The notes beneath the pieces were generated by a model, which worked only from the letters and a program-made list of their open reading frames with translations, was not told the DNA's origin and made no database searches. This document shows, in pieces, positions 55,660-64,000 of a stretch of DNA of 64,000 nucleotides. The translations under genes were made by a program, and so were the position numbers. Position 1 is the first letter of the stretch. Each line of letters opens with the position of its first letter. Source of the DNA: Acidobacteriota bacterium (GTDB lineage Bacteria; Acidobacteriota; Holophagae; Thermotomaculales; Thermotomaculaceae); contig JAADGL010000032.1 of NCBI GenBank assembly GCA_013152385.1, positions 1 to 64,000 on the forward strand, in the 5' to 3' direction.

Positions 55660-57339
55660 TTGAAGAAAGCAATCCTGATTGTTACCATTGTACTGGTTTT
55701 TTTTGGCCTGCTTGTGGTTCTCGCCGGCCGGATGGTCGGCTACCTGACCGCCGGCCGGACAGGCTCAATCCAATCTTCCTCGGCATTGGTCATTTCACTG
55801 GACAGGGTTTTAACGGAACAGGCACCTGAACTGCCCTTCCGAAAGACCCTGGATTTTCACCGCATGATAGACGCTGTCCGGAAAGCTGCCGATGACAGCG
55901 ATATTAAAGGGGTCATTGTTTACGGAAATTCCATCCCCATGTCAATGGCACAGAAAGAAGAACTGAAACAGGCGCTTGAAACCGTGGTCAAAGTCAAAAA
56001 ACCGGTTACAGTCTATTTTGATGCCATCTCCATCGGCAGTTACTACGTTGTGCCCAAAGGGGCAAAGGTGGTGATGCAGGGAACCCCCGGCGGATATGTT
56101 TCCATGACCGGATATTATGCGCCCCAGATGTTCATGCGGGAACTTCTCGAAGACAAACTGGGAATTAAAATGAATGTGGTGCATATCGGCAAATACAAAG
56201 GGGCGGGAGAACCGTTTGCCCGGGATTCCATGTCCAAATATCTCCGGGAAGAACTGGCCTCTTACCTGGACGACGTGTGGGCCAATTTCACCAGTTCAAT
56301 CCCCGCTTCACGGGGAATTCAGCCGGAAACATTCAAACAGGACCTTTTTCAGGGGAAATATTTCTCCCTGTCTCCCCAGAAAGCCAAAAAAGACGGATTC
56401 GTGGATGAATTCGGTTATAAGCTGGACCAGGAAGACCGGTATCCGGACACGGTGGGCATTCGCCGGTATGCCGAACGCAGGAACCTGGAATCTTCTTCCG
56501 CAAAAATTGCCCTCATTGTTGCAGAAGGAGAAATCCAGATGGGGACAGCCCGGCCCAGCCCCTTTGGCGGAAGCTCCGTCATTGCCGGGGACACCATCTG
56601 CCGGACCATCCGCCGGGCAGCCGATAACAGCCGCATCAAAGCAATTGTGTTCCGTATCAATTCTCCCGGCGGCTCCGCCCTTGCCTCGGAATTGATTTAC
56701 CAGGAACTCCGGCGGGCCGCAAAGAAAAAACCGGTGATTGCCTCCATCGGCGGCATGGGTGCCTCCGGGGGCTTTTACATTGCCTGTGGTTGCGATGAAA
56801 TATTTGCCGACAATGCATCCATCGTTGGCTCCATCGGCGTCATCTCCATCGTACCGGAATTCACGCGCCTTATGGGGAAAGCAGGTGTTCATGTTGATCC
56901 GGTAACAAAAGGAAAGTATGCGGATTTTCTCTCACCTTACGAACAGCTGAAACCCGAAGAAGCCGGCATTCTGAGAAACGAAATGCTGAAAATCTACACC
57001 GTTTTCAAAAGCCGGGTTGCGAAATCCCGGAAAATGAAAATGGAGAAGGTGGAAGAACTGGCCCAGGGCCGAATCTATTCCGGCCGAAGAGGCGCAGAAC
57101 TGGGGCTTGTGGACCATGTCGGCGGATTGTATGAAGCACTCCATGCGGCGGCAAAAAAAGCCGGACTTTCCTCCATCCGCTACCGTGTTTTCAGCAACCG
57201 CAAAAGTTTTCTTGAAATGATCCTGGATCGCCAGGTACGGATTACGACCCGATGGCAGGACCTTCTCCGCCTGCCTCCGATGGACCGCCCCCTTCTGCTG
57301 GCACCTTCCCTCGCATGGAACAAAGGAGAAATAAAATGA
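55660..57339 (+). CDS. sppA: Signal peptide peptidase SppA, 67K type
   Basis: The 559-residue protein has an N-terminal membrane anchor (AILIVTIVLVFFGLLVVLAG) and two Clp-like SppA domains. The N-terminal domain contains the general-base lysine region HIGKYKGAGEPF near residue 178; the C-terminal domain carries the nucleophile serine in GGMGASGGFYIACG near residue 368 and INSPGGSALASEL. It degrades cleaved signal peptides. The TTG start follows AAAAGGAGG by five bases; a GTG 13 codons earlier has no such site. Confidence 0.93.
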   Translation: MKKAILIVTIVLVFFGLLVVLAGRMVGYLTAGRTGSIQSSSALVISLDRVLTEQAPELPFRKTLDFHRMIDAVRKAADDSDIKGVIVYGNSIPMSMAQKEELKQALETVVKVKKPVTVYFDAISIGSYYVVPKGAKVVMQGTPGGYVSMTGYYAPQMFMRELLEDKLGIKMNVVHIGKYKGAGEPFARDSMSKYLREELASYLDDVWANFTSSIPASRGIQPETFKQDLFQGKYFSLSPQKAKKDGFVDEFGYKLDQEDRYPDTVGIRRYAERRNLESSSAKIALIVAEGEIQMGTARPSPFGGSSVIAGDTICRTIRRAADNSRIKAIVFRINSPGGSALASELIYQELRRAAKKKPVIASIGGMGASGGFYIACGCDEIFADNASIVGSIGVISIVPEFTRLMGKAGVHVDPVTKGKYADFLSPYEQLKPEEAGILRNEMLKIYTVFKSRVAKSRKMKMEKVEELAQGRIYSGRRGAELGLVDHVGGLYEALHAAAKKAGLSSIRYRVFSNRKSFLEMILDRQVRITTRWQDLLRLPPMDRPLLLAPSLAWNKGEIK

Positions 57340-59495
57340 AAAAACTGATTTTATTTCTATTGGCCACCGTTTCGGTTTCCGTGTTGGCGGTTCAGCCGGT
57401 TGACCCGCTGTTTACCCGGACAATGGAAGCAATGCAGACCCGCAGCCTCCGGCCTTTCTCCATGAAATGGTCACCGTCCGGACGCCATCTGGCCTATCTG
57501 AAACCGGCGGCAGACAAAGAAGTAAACGAATTATGGGTTCTGGACCTGAAAACAGACAAAGAAACCATGCTGGCCGGTGCCACCGGAAAGAGCAGAGAAA
57601 CGGAAGCGGAAAAAGAACTGAAAGAAAGAATGAGAATCGGCGGCGGCGGTGTAACTTTTTTCTCCTGGTTTCATAACAGTGACAGAATTTTGTATAAGAG
57701 CGCCGGAAAACTCTGGCAGGTAAACGTGACAACCGGAAAAAAGAAGGTGATTCCCGTAAAACTAAAGCCGGCCCTCTTTCCCCGCCTGTCCCCGGATGAT
57801 AGCGTCATTGCCGTTGTTTCGGCCGGGGATATTTACCTGCTGAATACGGAAACCGGAAATTACCGCCGCCTGACAAAAAGTGCAAAAGATGCGGTTTACA
57901 ACGGCATGGCAGATTTCAACGCAGCGGAAGAACTGGACCGTTATCGGGGAATGTGGTGGTCTCCCGACAGCCGCTACCTCTATTTCACCCATGTGGATGA
58001 AACAAAAATGGCCACATGGGCACTTCCCAGGGACACCTCTTTTTCTCCTCACTACCAGTTGCAGCGGTACCCTGTGGCCGGAGGGGTGAATGCCAGCGTG
58101 TCTCTGTACCGGGCTGACGTCAGAACCGGGCATTCGGAACAGCTTCCGGTTCCGCTGAAAGGGGAGTGGTATCTGGCACGGGTTCATTTTATCGGCAACC
58201 GTGTTGTAACGGAAATTCTGACCCGGAACCAGAAAGACCTTTACATTTACCGTTACAGTCACCTGAAACCGGAAGTTCTCTACCACGAACATGACCGGTG
58301 CTGGATCAATCTGAACAAAAGTTTTCACTATTTCCCGGAAAAAAAGGCCTTTCTCTGGACTTCGGAAAAATCAGGGCTGAATCAGATTTATCTCGAAAAA
58401 CTTGACGGGAAAGAAATCCGGCTGACCCATGGAAACCGGCCCGTCCTGAGGATTGACGGAATCACAAAAGAACACATTTATTTTACGGAAACCGGAAACA
58501 CCCCGATGGAAAACCGGATTATGGTTCTGAACCTCAAAACCGGGAAAACTCGAATTGTTGAAAACCGGAAAGGCTGGGCCAGGATTTCCATGTCTCCGGA
58601 TACCGGACACTATCTTCTGTTTGCCAGCAGCCTGAATCATCCGATGACTGCCGTACTGGTGGAAACCAATGGCAAACGCAGAGTCTTTTACAAACAGGCC
58701 CGGCCCGCAATCAGGGGATTGAAACCCAATCTTCACATTCCTTTCCATTTCACAGCCAAAGACGGAACCGTTCTGTACGGTGTGCTGGACCGCCCGGAAA
58801 CCCTCGTTCCCGGAAAAAAATACCCGGTTCTGGTTTACACCTATGGCGGCCCCCACGCCCAGGTGGCATCCGACAGTTACGGATCCAGAAATGCGCTGTG
58901 GCACCAGTATCTCAACACCAGGGGAATTTGTGTGTTCAGAATGGACAACCGGGGCTCTGCCAACCGCTCCCGTGCCTTTGAGCAGGCAATTTATCACAAC
59001 ATGGGAGATTTGGAGTTGAGAGACCAGATTGCCGGGCTGAATGCCGTGTGCAAAGAATTCCCGTTCCTGGACCGCTCCCGTGCGGGGATCTGGGGATGGA
59101 GCTACGGCGGATACATGACCTGTATGGCCATGACCCGTTTTTCCGGACAGTTTAAAGCAGGGGTGGCGGTGGCACCGGTCACAGACTGGCATTTATACGA
59201 TTCCGCCTACACCGAGCGCTACATGGGAACTCCAAAAGAAAACCCGGACGGCTACAAGAATTCATCCGCACTGACCTGGGCGGGAAAATTGAAGGGAAAG
59301 CTGCTGATTATGGCCGGTGTGTCTGACGATAACGTTCATTTTCACAATACCGAAATGCTGTTGAGCGCGTTTGTCAAAACCAACCGCTTTCCCGATTTGA
59401 TGGTGTATCCGGGAAAACAGCATTCCATCCGGGGCCGTCAGACCCGCCGGTACCTTTTCTGGCGGATTTCAGACTATTTTATTTCCAATTTGTAA
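57336..59495 (+). CDS. S9-family (DPP4-like) prolyl oligopeptidase
   Basis: At 719 residues it has a signal peptide, a DPP4-type N-terminal beta-propeller domain (MKWSPSGRHLAYL; WSPDSRYLYFTHVDE) and a C-terminal alpha/beta-hydrolase domain with serine in WGWSYGGYMTC near residue 588, aspartate in GVSDDNVHF near 663 and histidine in GKQHSIRG near 695. It should remove N-terminal Xaa-Pro dipeptides from peptides in the periplasm. AAGGAG precedes the ATG, which overlaps the sppA stop. The neighbouring OPT transporter far upstream may use such peptides. Confidence 0.92.
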   Translation: MKKLILFLLATVSVSVLAVQPVDPLFTRTMEAMQTRSLRPFSMKWSPSGRHLAYLKPAADKEVNELWVLDLKTDKETMLAGATGKSRETEAEKELKERMRIGGGGVTFFSWFHNSDRILYKSAGKLWQVNVTTGKKKVIPVKLKPALFPRLSPDDSVIAVVSAGDIYLLNTETGNYRRLTKSAKDAVYNGMADFNAAEELDRYRGMWWSPDSRYLYFTHVDETKMATWALPRDTSFSPHYQLQRYPVAGGVNASVSLYRADVRTGHSEQLPVPLKGEWYLARVHFIGNRVVTEILTRNQKDLYIYRYSHLKPEVLYHEHDRCWINLNKSFHYFPEKKAFLWTSEKSGLNQIYLEKLDGKEIRLTHGNRPVLRIDGITKEHIYFTETGNTPMENRIMVLNLKTGKTRIVENRKGWARISMSPDTGHYLLFASSLNHPMTAVLVETNGKRRVFYKQARPAIRGLKPNLHIPFHFTAKDGTVLYGVLDRPETLVPGKKYPVLVYTYGGPHAQVASDSYGSRNALWHQYLNTRGICVFRMDNRGSANRSRAFEQAIYHNMGDLELRDQIAGLNAVCKEFPFLDRSRAGIWGWSYGGYMTCMAMTRFSGQFKAGVAVAPVTDWHLYDSAYTERYMGTPKENPDGYKNSSALTWAGKLKGKLLIMAGVSDDNVHFHNTEMLLSAFVKTNRFPDLMVYPGKQHSIRGRQTRRYLFWRISDYFISNL

Positions 59496-59517
59496 TATTC
59501 TGTTTCAAATCGGATGA

Positions 59518-59548
59518 AAAGAGCCGGGTATTTTACCCGGCTCTTTAA
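59518..59548. terminator. Bidirectional terminator between the S9 peptidase and mreB
   Basis: AAAGAGCCGGGT and ACCCGGCTCTTT form a strong perfect stem with loop ATTTT. Short runs of T (plus) and T after A-run (minus) follow. It separates two convergent genes. Confidence 0.85.
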
Positions 59549-59582
59549 ATTCATTCTCTATGAAAAGCGACAGCTTTTCTTC

Positions 59583-60620
59583 TCAGCTTGTCAACGAAAT
59601 TTTTCTTAACAGGTTGATGTTGGTGAGCATTGCCCCGGTGCCCTGCACCACACAGGTCAGCGGGTCTTCCGCCAGTGCCACCGGCAAACCGGTTTCTTCA
59701 CGGAGCCGTTTGTCGAGATTGCGCAGCAGTGAACCGCCGCCGGCCAGAATAATCCCCCGGTCCACAATATCTGCGGACAGTGCCGGAGGCGTTTTTTCCA
59801 GGGTGATTTTGATAGTCTCCACAATACTGTCCACAGCGGGGGTCAATGCCTCCCTGATTTCGGCATCGGTCAGGGTCAGGCCTTTGGGCAACCCTGTTTC
59901 CAGATCCCGCCCCTTAATTTCCATTTCCAGTTGTTTGTCCAGTGGATAGGCAGAACCGATATTAATTTTTACCTCTTCCGCTGTCCGTTCCCCTATCAGG
60001 AGGCGGTATTGTTTTTTAATATAACGGATAATGGACTGATCCATTTCATTGCCCGCTGTCCGGAGAGACTTGCAGAAAACAACTCCGGCGAGGGAAATCA
60101 CCGCGACGTCGGTGGTTCCGCCGCCGATATCCACAATCATGTTTCCGGTGGGTTCGGTAATGGGCAAACCGGCACCTATGGCTGCCACCATCGCCTGTTC
60201 CACAAGAAAAACCTCGGAGGCCCCTGCTTTCAAAGCGGAATCCCGAACCGCCCTGCGTTCCACCTGAGTGATTTCCGACGGAACCGAAATGATAATCCGG
60301 GGGCGCACCGCAATCCGGCGATTGTGTGCTTTTTTAATGAAATAATCCAGCATGCGTTCCGTCACTTCAAAATCCGCGATAACGCCCTCTTTCATCGGTT
60401 GAATCGCCACAATGTTGGAGGGGGTTTTCCCCAGCATTTCCTTTGCCTCAGACCCCACGGCTTCCACCCGGTTGTTTCGGGTGTTGATGGCAACAATGGA
60501 AGGTTCCCGAACAACAATCCCTTTGTTGCGGATAAAGACAAGGGTATTCGCCGTTCCCAGGTCAATTGCAAGGTCACTGGAAAAAATTGATAACCACGAA
60601 AGTGGATTCATTACGCCCAT
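59583..60620 (-). CDS. mreB: Rod-shape actin homologue MreB
   Basis: The 345-residue cytoplasmic actin-like protein has phosphate-binding LAIDLGTANTLVF at residues 17-29, the second loop IVDIGGGTTDVAVIS near 163, and adenosine-binding ILAGGGSLLRNLDKRL near 295. It guides the RodA/PBP2 complex. CAGGAG precedes the first ATG; a second in-frame ATG follows three codons later. It is apart from mreCD by about 4 kb carrying plus-strand protease genes, an unusual split. Confidence 0.96.
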   Translation of the reverse strand: MGVMNPLSWLSIFSSDLAIDLGTANTLVFIRNKGIVVREPSIVAINTRNNRVEAVGSEAKEMLGKTPSNIVAIQPMKEGVIADFEVTERMLDYFIKKAHNRRIAVRPRIIISVPSEITQVERRAVRDSALKAGASEVFLVEQAMVAAIGAGLPITEPTGNMIVDIGGGTTDVAVISLAGVVFCKSLRTAGNEMDQSIIRYIKKQYRLLIGERTAEEVKINIGSAYPLDKQLEMEIKGRDLETGLPKGLTLTDAEIREALTPAVDSIVETIKITLEKTPPALSADIVDRGIILAGGGSLLRNLDKRLREETGLPVALAEDPLTCVVQGTGAMLTNINLLRKISLTS

Positions 60621-60690
60621 CGTTTACTCCTGCTGCAATTTCGCCATTTAATTCATCCGGTTCCCCGGAGCCTGACTGAGAGGCATACAA

Positions 60691-60720
60691 ATTATGACTG
60701 GTTTATAGTAACTTTCTCAA
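60691..60720 (-). promoter_or_regulatory. Putative promoter of mreB
   Basis: TTGAGA, an 18-base spacer and CATAAT on the minus strand, overlapping the stop codon of the upstream cyclase gene and 71 bases before the mreB start. It suggests mreB has its own promoter as well as read-through. Confidence 0.45.
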
Positions 60721-62033
60721 TCGGCAATTTCAATACCATTCTTTTGATTCATCTTCCGCTTGTACATTGCCTTATCGGCTTTGGACAGGATTGCTTCCGT
60801 TGTCGAACCGTGTTCCGGGAACGAAGCGATTCCGATACTGACGGTAAGCCGAATGTCCCGATAGTGATAGCTGCAGATTGCACTGGAAATTGCTTCCGCG
60901 TATTTTCGGCTTTCCTCGGCCCGTAATCCCGGCTGGATAACGGTAAACTCATCCCCGCCGTAACGGGAAACCACATCTTCCCCCCGCACCGCCTCCCGAA
61001 TCAGCTGCGCCACATCCACCAGAACCGAACTTCCGGCAAGGTGGCCGTAATTATCGTTGACGGATTTAAAATTATCCAGGTCCAGAAAGATGATGGACAG
61101 AAATCCCTGATACTGCGTGGCTTTTCTGATGGAGTCTTCAAGGAAACGGTTCTGGTATCTGGAATTATAGAGGGAAGTCAAATCATCCCGTTTGGTCATT
61201 TCTTCCATTTCCTTGAAGATCAACGCATTGTGCAAAATAATGGAACCGTATTTAACCATGGTTTTCAGAGAATCCAGATCATCCTCGGTAAACGGGTTTC
61301 CGGAATCTTTGTTGACCAGTTCAATAACACCGAAAAGTTCCCCTTTCCCCACCAGCGGTGCGGCCATAATCCGTTTTGTTTCAAATCCCGTTGCCTCATC
61401 CACATCGTGAAGAAAACGGGCATCTTTTCTGACATCATTGATAATAATTGCTTCCCGGGTGCTGGCCACCCAGCCGGCCACCCCCCGTCCCACCGGAATT
61501 TCAATCTGGCTCAATTTTTTCTTCATATTCCGATTGGTCATCCGAAAATAGAGTGTGTTCCGTTCCCGGTTTAACAGCAGCAGAGACCACGACCGGGTAT
61601 TGAGAAGGGTCTGCACTTTGTTCATGAATTCCCGCATGATAACATCCGGATCCGACAGGTTAATTGCCGAAGTGGTCACATGATTCAAAACTTCATAGTT
61701 TCTTGATAAGACACGTTCGGATTCTTTCAATTTCATGACCTTTTTTTCAATAAAAAGAATCAGCCGAAATTCTTTCTCCGAAGAAAAGGTCATACAGCCG
61801 CTGATATTTTCTCCGCTCTTCCTTCTGGCATAAACATAATAATCCTCCACGGAAAGCGTCCCCTTGATTTCTGCCTGATGGCCAATATAAAAAACATCAG
61901 TAAAAATAACAAGGTCATGGGGAAAAAGAGAAAGCGCCGACAAATCCGTCTGGGCGGAACCCACATAACGCGCATATTTTCTCGGTACTTCACCAAACCA
62001 CAGGATGTTCAGTAAATTTTTATGAATACCCAT
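60717..62033 (-). CDS. GAF-GGDEF diguanylate cyclase
   Basis: The 438-residue cytoplasmic protein has about 110 residues of unassigned N-terminal sequence, a GAF domain (about 125-265, with PVGRGVAGWVASTREAIII and APLVGKGELFGVIELVNK) and a GGDEF domain from about 275 with active site RYGGDEF and an I-site RGED five residues before it. It should make cyclic di-GMP in response to a small ligand or redox state. Its first 25 bases overlap the FecR-like gene, so the two are co-translated. mreB follows on the same strand. Confidence 0.9.
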   Translation of the reverse strand: MGIHKNLLNILWFGEVPRKYARYVGSAQTDLSALSLFPHDLVIFTDVFYIGHQAEIKGTLSVEDYYVYARRKSGENISGCMTFSSEKEFRLILFIEKKVMKLKESERVLSRNYEVLNHVTTSAINLSDPDVIMREFMNKVQTLLNTRSWSLLLLNRERNTLYFRMTNRNMKKKLSQIEIPVGRGVAGWVASTREAIIINDVRKDARFLHDVDEATGFETKRIMAAPLVGKGELFGVIELVNKDSGNPFTEDDLDSLKTMVKYGSIILHNALIFKEMEEMTKRDDLTSLYNSRYQNRFLEDSIRKATQYQGFLSIIFLDLDNFKSVNDNYGHLAGSSVLVDVAQLIREAVRGEDVVSRYGGDEFTVIQPGLRAEESRKYAEAISSAICSYHYRDIRLTVSIGIASFPEHGSTTEAILSKADKAMYKRKMNQKNGIEIAD

Positions 62034-63394
62034 TTTTCCAACATCGTTTCGTTGTCGCTGGCATCCCGGGCAATAACCTTAATCCGGTTTTTCCCGGATT
62101 GGTACAGCGTGATAATGGCACTGAACGAGCCGTCATCTTTCGCTATCACCAGCTGATTGTTAACCGTTACCCGGGCATGGGCTTCTGTTCTGCCCCGAAC
62201 AATGGCGGTTGTCCCGAAAATGCGGATGGGTTCCAGCGTTAAAGGAGGCGGGGTCTGATCCACAAGCAGCTCATGCTGACGGGTCCCCACCACCTTGAAT
62301 TCCCGGATATCGGAAAAGTGCCCCCGTTCGCTGGCCTCATTCAGCGCCGCCACCCGCCAGTAATACGTTCCCTTTCCGGGGAGGGGCAGAGTCAAAGAAG
62401 TTCCGCTGTAACCGTTCCGTCTTGCCAGACAATTGGCAAAAACGGTGTTATCTGCCAATTCAAACACATATCCCGCGGCATTGTACACCTTAGACCAGCG
62501 GAACTGGATTTTCCCTTTCCCGCTTGTTTCGATGGTTTTGTAGTTTGCCGGTTCTTCCGCCAGCGGCATCGGCGGCAGGGAATAAACCGTTTCCATCATG
62601 GTATTGGAAACCCTTAAAATCTGCTGAGGCCCCAGCTTCCGGTCCCGTTCTCCTCCCTGTACCAACAGACTGCCCTCCAGGCACGCAACCGTAGTGGTCA
62701 AAAGGCTGGCATTCAAACTGGCCCTTCCCATCGCGTTCAGAGAATATAAAACATGAATTTTCCCAACGGCAAGCTCAAATTTAGGCTGATAATCTGTGAT
62801 TTTCGATGCGGTAAAAGAAACTTCTCCGTTTTTCAATTCCATGGACACATTCAAAGAATGACTGATTTTGTTTTCTTCAATCTTTGTAAAAACCAGACTG
62901 GCGGGATAGCGGAGGGTTATCGTGGAGCCGTCAATAAAGATAATCTCCACCCCTGCGCCTTTTTTCATAGTCAGAACATCTCCGGACCGGATTTTCATAT
63001 TGCTCTCAACCTGGACCACCCGGGTCCCCCCCTCCAGATAATTGACCTCTCCCACCAGCTGGGCAATATGCGCACCGGACATGACTGCCGATTTCTTGGC
63101 CTGCATTACCGCATTTGCCACCTTATAGATTTCAGTACTCAATTGATCCGTCTTCTTGAAATCGTAATGGTCCATGTATTTTCTCAACTCTTTTGTTTTA
63201 TCCAGAGCCTTATTCAGCTTGGACTTCTCTTCATCCAGTTTGGCAACGACAAACGCCTTCTGAAGCAAAGAAAGGGATTCAAACACCCGTTTATTGCTTT
63301 GCCGCTGCATGACATGGAGATAGACCGGATACGCAACAATTGAAATCAAAAGCAGGAGAATAAGAACCAGTACGGATATTTTAATAACTTTCAC
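62009..63394 (-). CDS. FecR-domain membrane protein with Ig-like C-terminus
   Basis: The 461-residue protein has one N-terminal membrane helix (VLVLILLLLISIVAYPVYL), a coiled-coil stretch (about 30-100), a FecR-type domain (about 110-215, with GEVNYLEGGTRVVQ, SGDVLTMKKGAGVEIIF and DGSTITLRYP), a fibronectin-like segment (RWSKVYNAAGYVFELAD) and a C-terminal Ig-like domain with ARVTVNNQLV and FSAIITLYQSGKNRIKV. It likely sits in the periplasm as a sensory or structural partner of the co-translated cyclase. Binding target unknown. Confidence 0.8.
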   Translation of the reverse strand: MKVIKISVLVLILLLLISIVAYPVYLHVMQRQSNKRVFESLSLLQKAFVVAKLDEEKSKLNKALDKTKELRKYMDHYDFKKTDQLSTEIYKVANAVMQAKKSAVMSGAHIAQLVGEVNYLEGGTRVVQVESNMKIRSGDVLTMKKGAGVEIIFIDGSTITLRYPASLVFTKIEENKISHSLNVSMELKNGEVSFTASKITDYQPKFELAVGKIHVLYSLNAMGRASLNASLLTTTVACLEGSLLVQGGERDRKLGPQQILRVSNTMMETVYSLPPMPLAEEPANYKTIETSGKGKIQFRWSKVYNAAGYVFELADNTVFANCLARRNGYSGTSLTLPLPGKGTYYWRVAALNEASERGHFSDIREFKVVGTRQHELLVDQTPPPLTLEPIRIFGTTAIVRGRTEAHARVTVNNQLVIAKDDGSFSAIITLYQSGKNRIKVIARDASDNETMLEKWVFIKIY

Positions 63395-63414
63395 AGTATC
63401 TTCCTTTCTGTTCT

Positions 63415-63443
63415 TTCATTTTTATCATACTGTACACTATACT
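63415..63443 (+). promoter_or_regulatory. Putative promoter of the TIGR02757 gene
   Basis: TTCATT, a 17-base spacer and TATACT lie 34 bases before the ATG, in the short gap next to the divergent FecR-like gene. Confidence 0.45.
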
Positions 63444-63476
63444 TGCAAGAGTGAAACGGAAAATAAGGAAGAATTT

Positions 63477-64000
63477 ATGCCAAACCGGGAAAAACTCCAA
63501 CACATTTTAACCCAACTGTCCGACATAAAATCCACTGTTAAAAAAGTGGACACGGACCCTGTTGTCTTTCCCCGGCGTTATCCCGGAACCGCGGACCGGG
63601 AAACTGTGGCGCTGATTGCCGCCTCTTTCGCTTTCGGAAAAGTATCCGGAATCCTGAAAGCTGTGGAAAAAGTCCTGACCCCATTGGGGCCAACGCCGGC
63701 GGACACACTGCGGGCAATAAAGGAAACGGAATTGAAAGAACTCTATTCGGATTTCAACTACCGCTTTGTCCGTCCCGAAGGCCTCACCGCATTTCTTGCC
63801 GGTATCCGCCACATCCTGCTGTCCCGCGGAACCCTGAACCCCCTGGTGATCCGGGAAAATCCACTGGAAACTGCGGACAACTTTTACAGACAACTGCTGA
63901 AAGGATCCGGGAACCGGGCGGCTCTCTGCCGGTCCAACCTGCTGGCAGACCCGAAACGGGGCGGGCCTGCCAAACGGTGGATGCTGTTTCTCCGGTGGAT
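63477..64000 (+). CDS. TIGR02757/DUF2400 family protein, 3' end outside window
   Basis: A frame of 174 codons runs to the window edge. AAGGAAG precedes the ATG. The start (LQHILTQLSDIKSTV), RRYPGTADRETVALIAASFAFGKV (given in parts) and FNYRFVRPEGLTAFLAGIRHIL are typical of TIGR02757, a conserved family of unknown function with a helix-hairpin-helix-like alpha-helical fold found in Bacteroidetes, spirochetes and acidobacteria. No signal peptide is present. Full-length members have about 250-280 residues. Confidence 0.8.
   Translation, partial: MPNREKLQHILTQLSDIKSTVKKVDTDPVVFPRRYPGTADRETVALIAASFAFGKVSGILKAVEKVLTPLGPTPADTLRAIKETELKELYSDFNYRFVRPEGLTAFLAGIRHILLSRGTLNPLVIRENPLETADNFYRQLLKGSGNRAALCRSNLLADPKRGGPAKRWMLFLRW

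Overview
The window reads as a Gram-negative, envelope-rich bacterial chromosome of moderate GC with dense, mostly co-directional operons. Gene pairs often overlap by the 4-base ATGA/GTGA arrangement, and many starts are TTG or GTG behind good Shine-Dalgarno sequences. SpoIVB-type S55 peptidase, DUF4416, TIGR02757, PEP/pyruvate-binding 'PPDK-like' proteins and beta-propeller (Reg_prop/Y_Y_Y) diguanylate cyclases, together with several multiheme cytochromes c, suggest an Acidobacteriota-like, at least facultatively anaerobic, menaquinone-using organism. That placement is an inference from gene families; no rRNA gene is present to confirm it.

Layout. Bases 1-1800 are an AT-rich, low-density patch with a truncated secreted-protein gene, a broken transposase, an orphan lipoprotein and a roughly 37-bp direct repeat. 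Bases 1800-7100 hold cutA, a histidine phosphatase, argS, a lipid kinase and an S55 peptidase-like protein. A glutamate dehydrogenase follows, then two divergent PEP/pyruvate-binding proteins that share a C-terminal block, a TrmH-type methyltransferase, an OPT transporter, a PqqD/rhodanese/MauE-like trio, a thioesterase, a DgkA-like kinase and a large propeller diguanylate cyclase.

Bases 22050-28050 (minus strand) are a methionine/aspartate-family operon (aspartate kinase, O-acetylhomoserine sulfhydrylase, MetA, MetF, Asd). It lies behind a strong sigma70-type promoter and a structured leader that resembles the SAM-I/SAM-IV riboswitch clan and is followed by a six-codon Met-containing upstream ORF. 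Next come menaquinone methyltransferase, a metallophosphoesterase, TypA, a glycosyltransferase, a sugar epimerase, DUF4416, AlaS, a lytic transglycosylase and a metallo-beta-lactamase-fold hydrolase.

Bases 39600-46760 hold a divergent respiratory cluster. On one side is an 11-heme cytochrome c fused to a cytochrome b. On the other is a four-gene operon alternating cytochrome b, 9-heme c, cytochrome b and 18-heme c. These proteins carry 38 predicted c-type hemes and look like a Cbc-type quinol-to-periplasm electron conduit. A second propeller diguanylate cyclase follows.

Bases 49830-63400 are mainly cell envelope: mreC-mreD-mrdA-rodA followed by a lipid kinase and an acyltransferase on the minus strand, SppA and an S9 peptidase on the plus strand, then mreB and an overlapping FecR-like/GAF-GGDEF pair on the minus strand. 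The window ends inside a TIGR02757 family gene. No rRNA, tRNA or CRISPR array was recognised.
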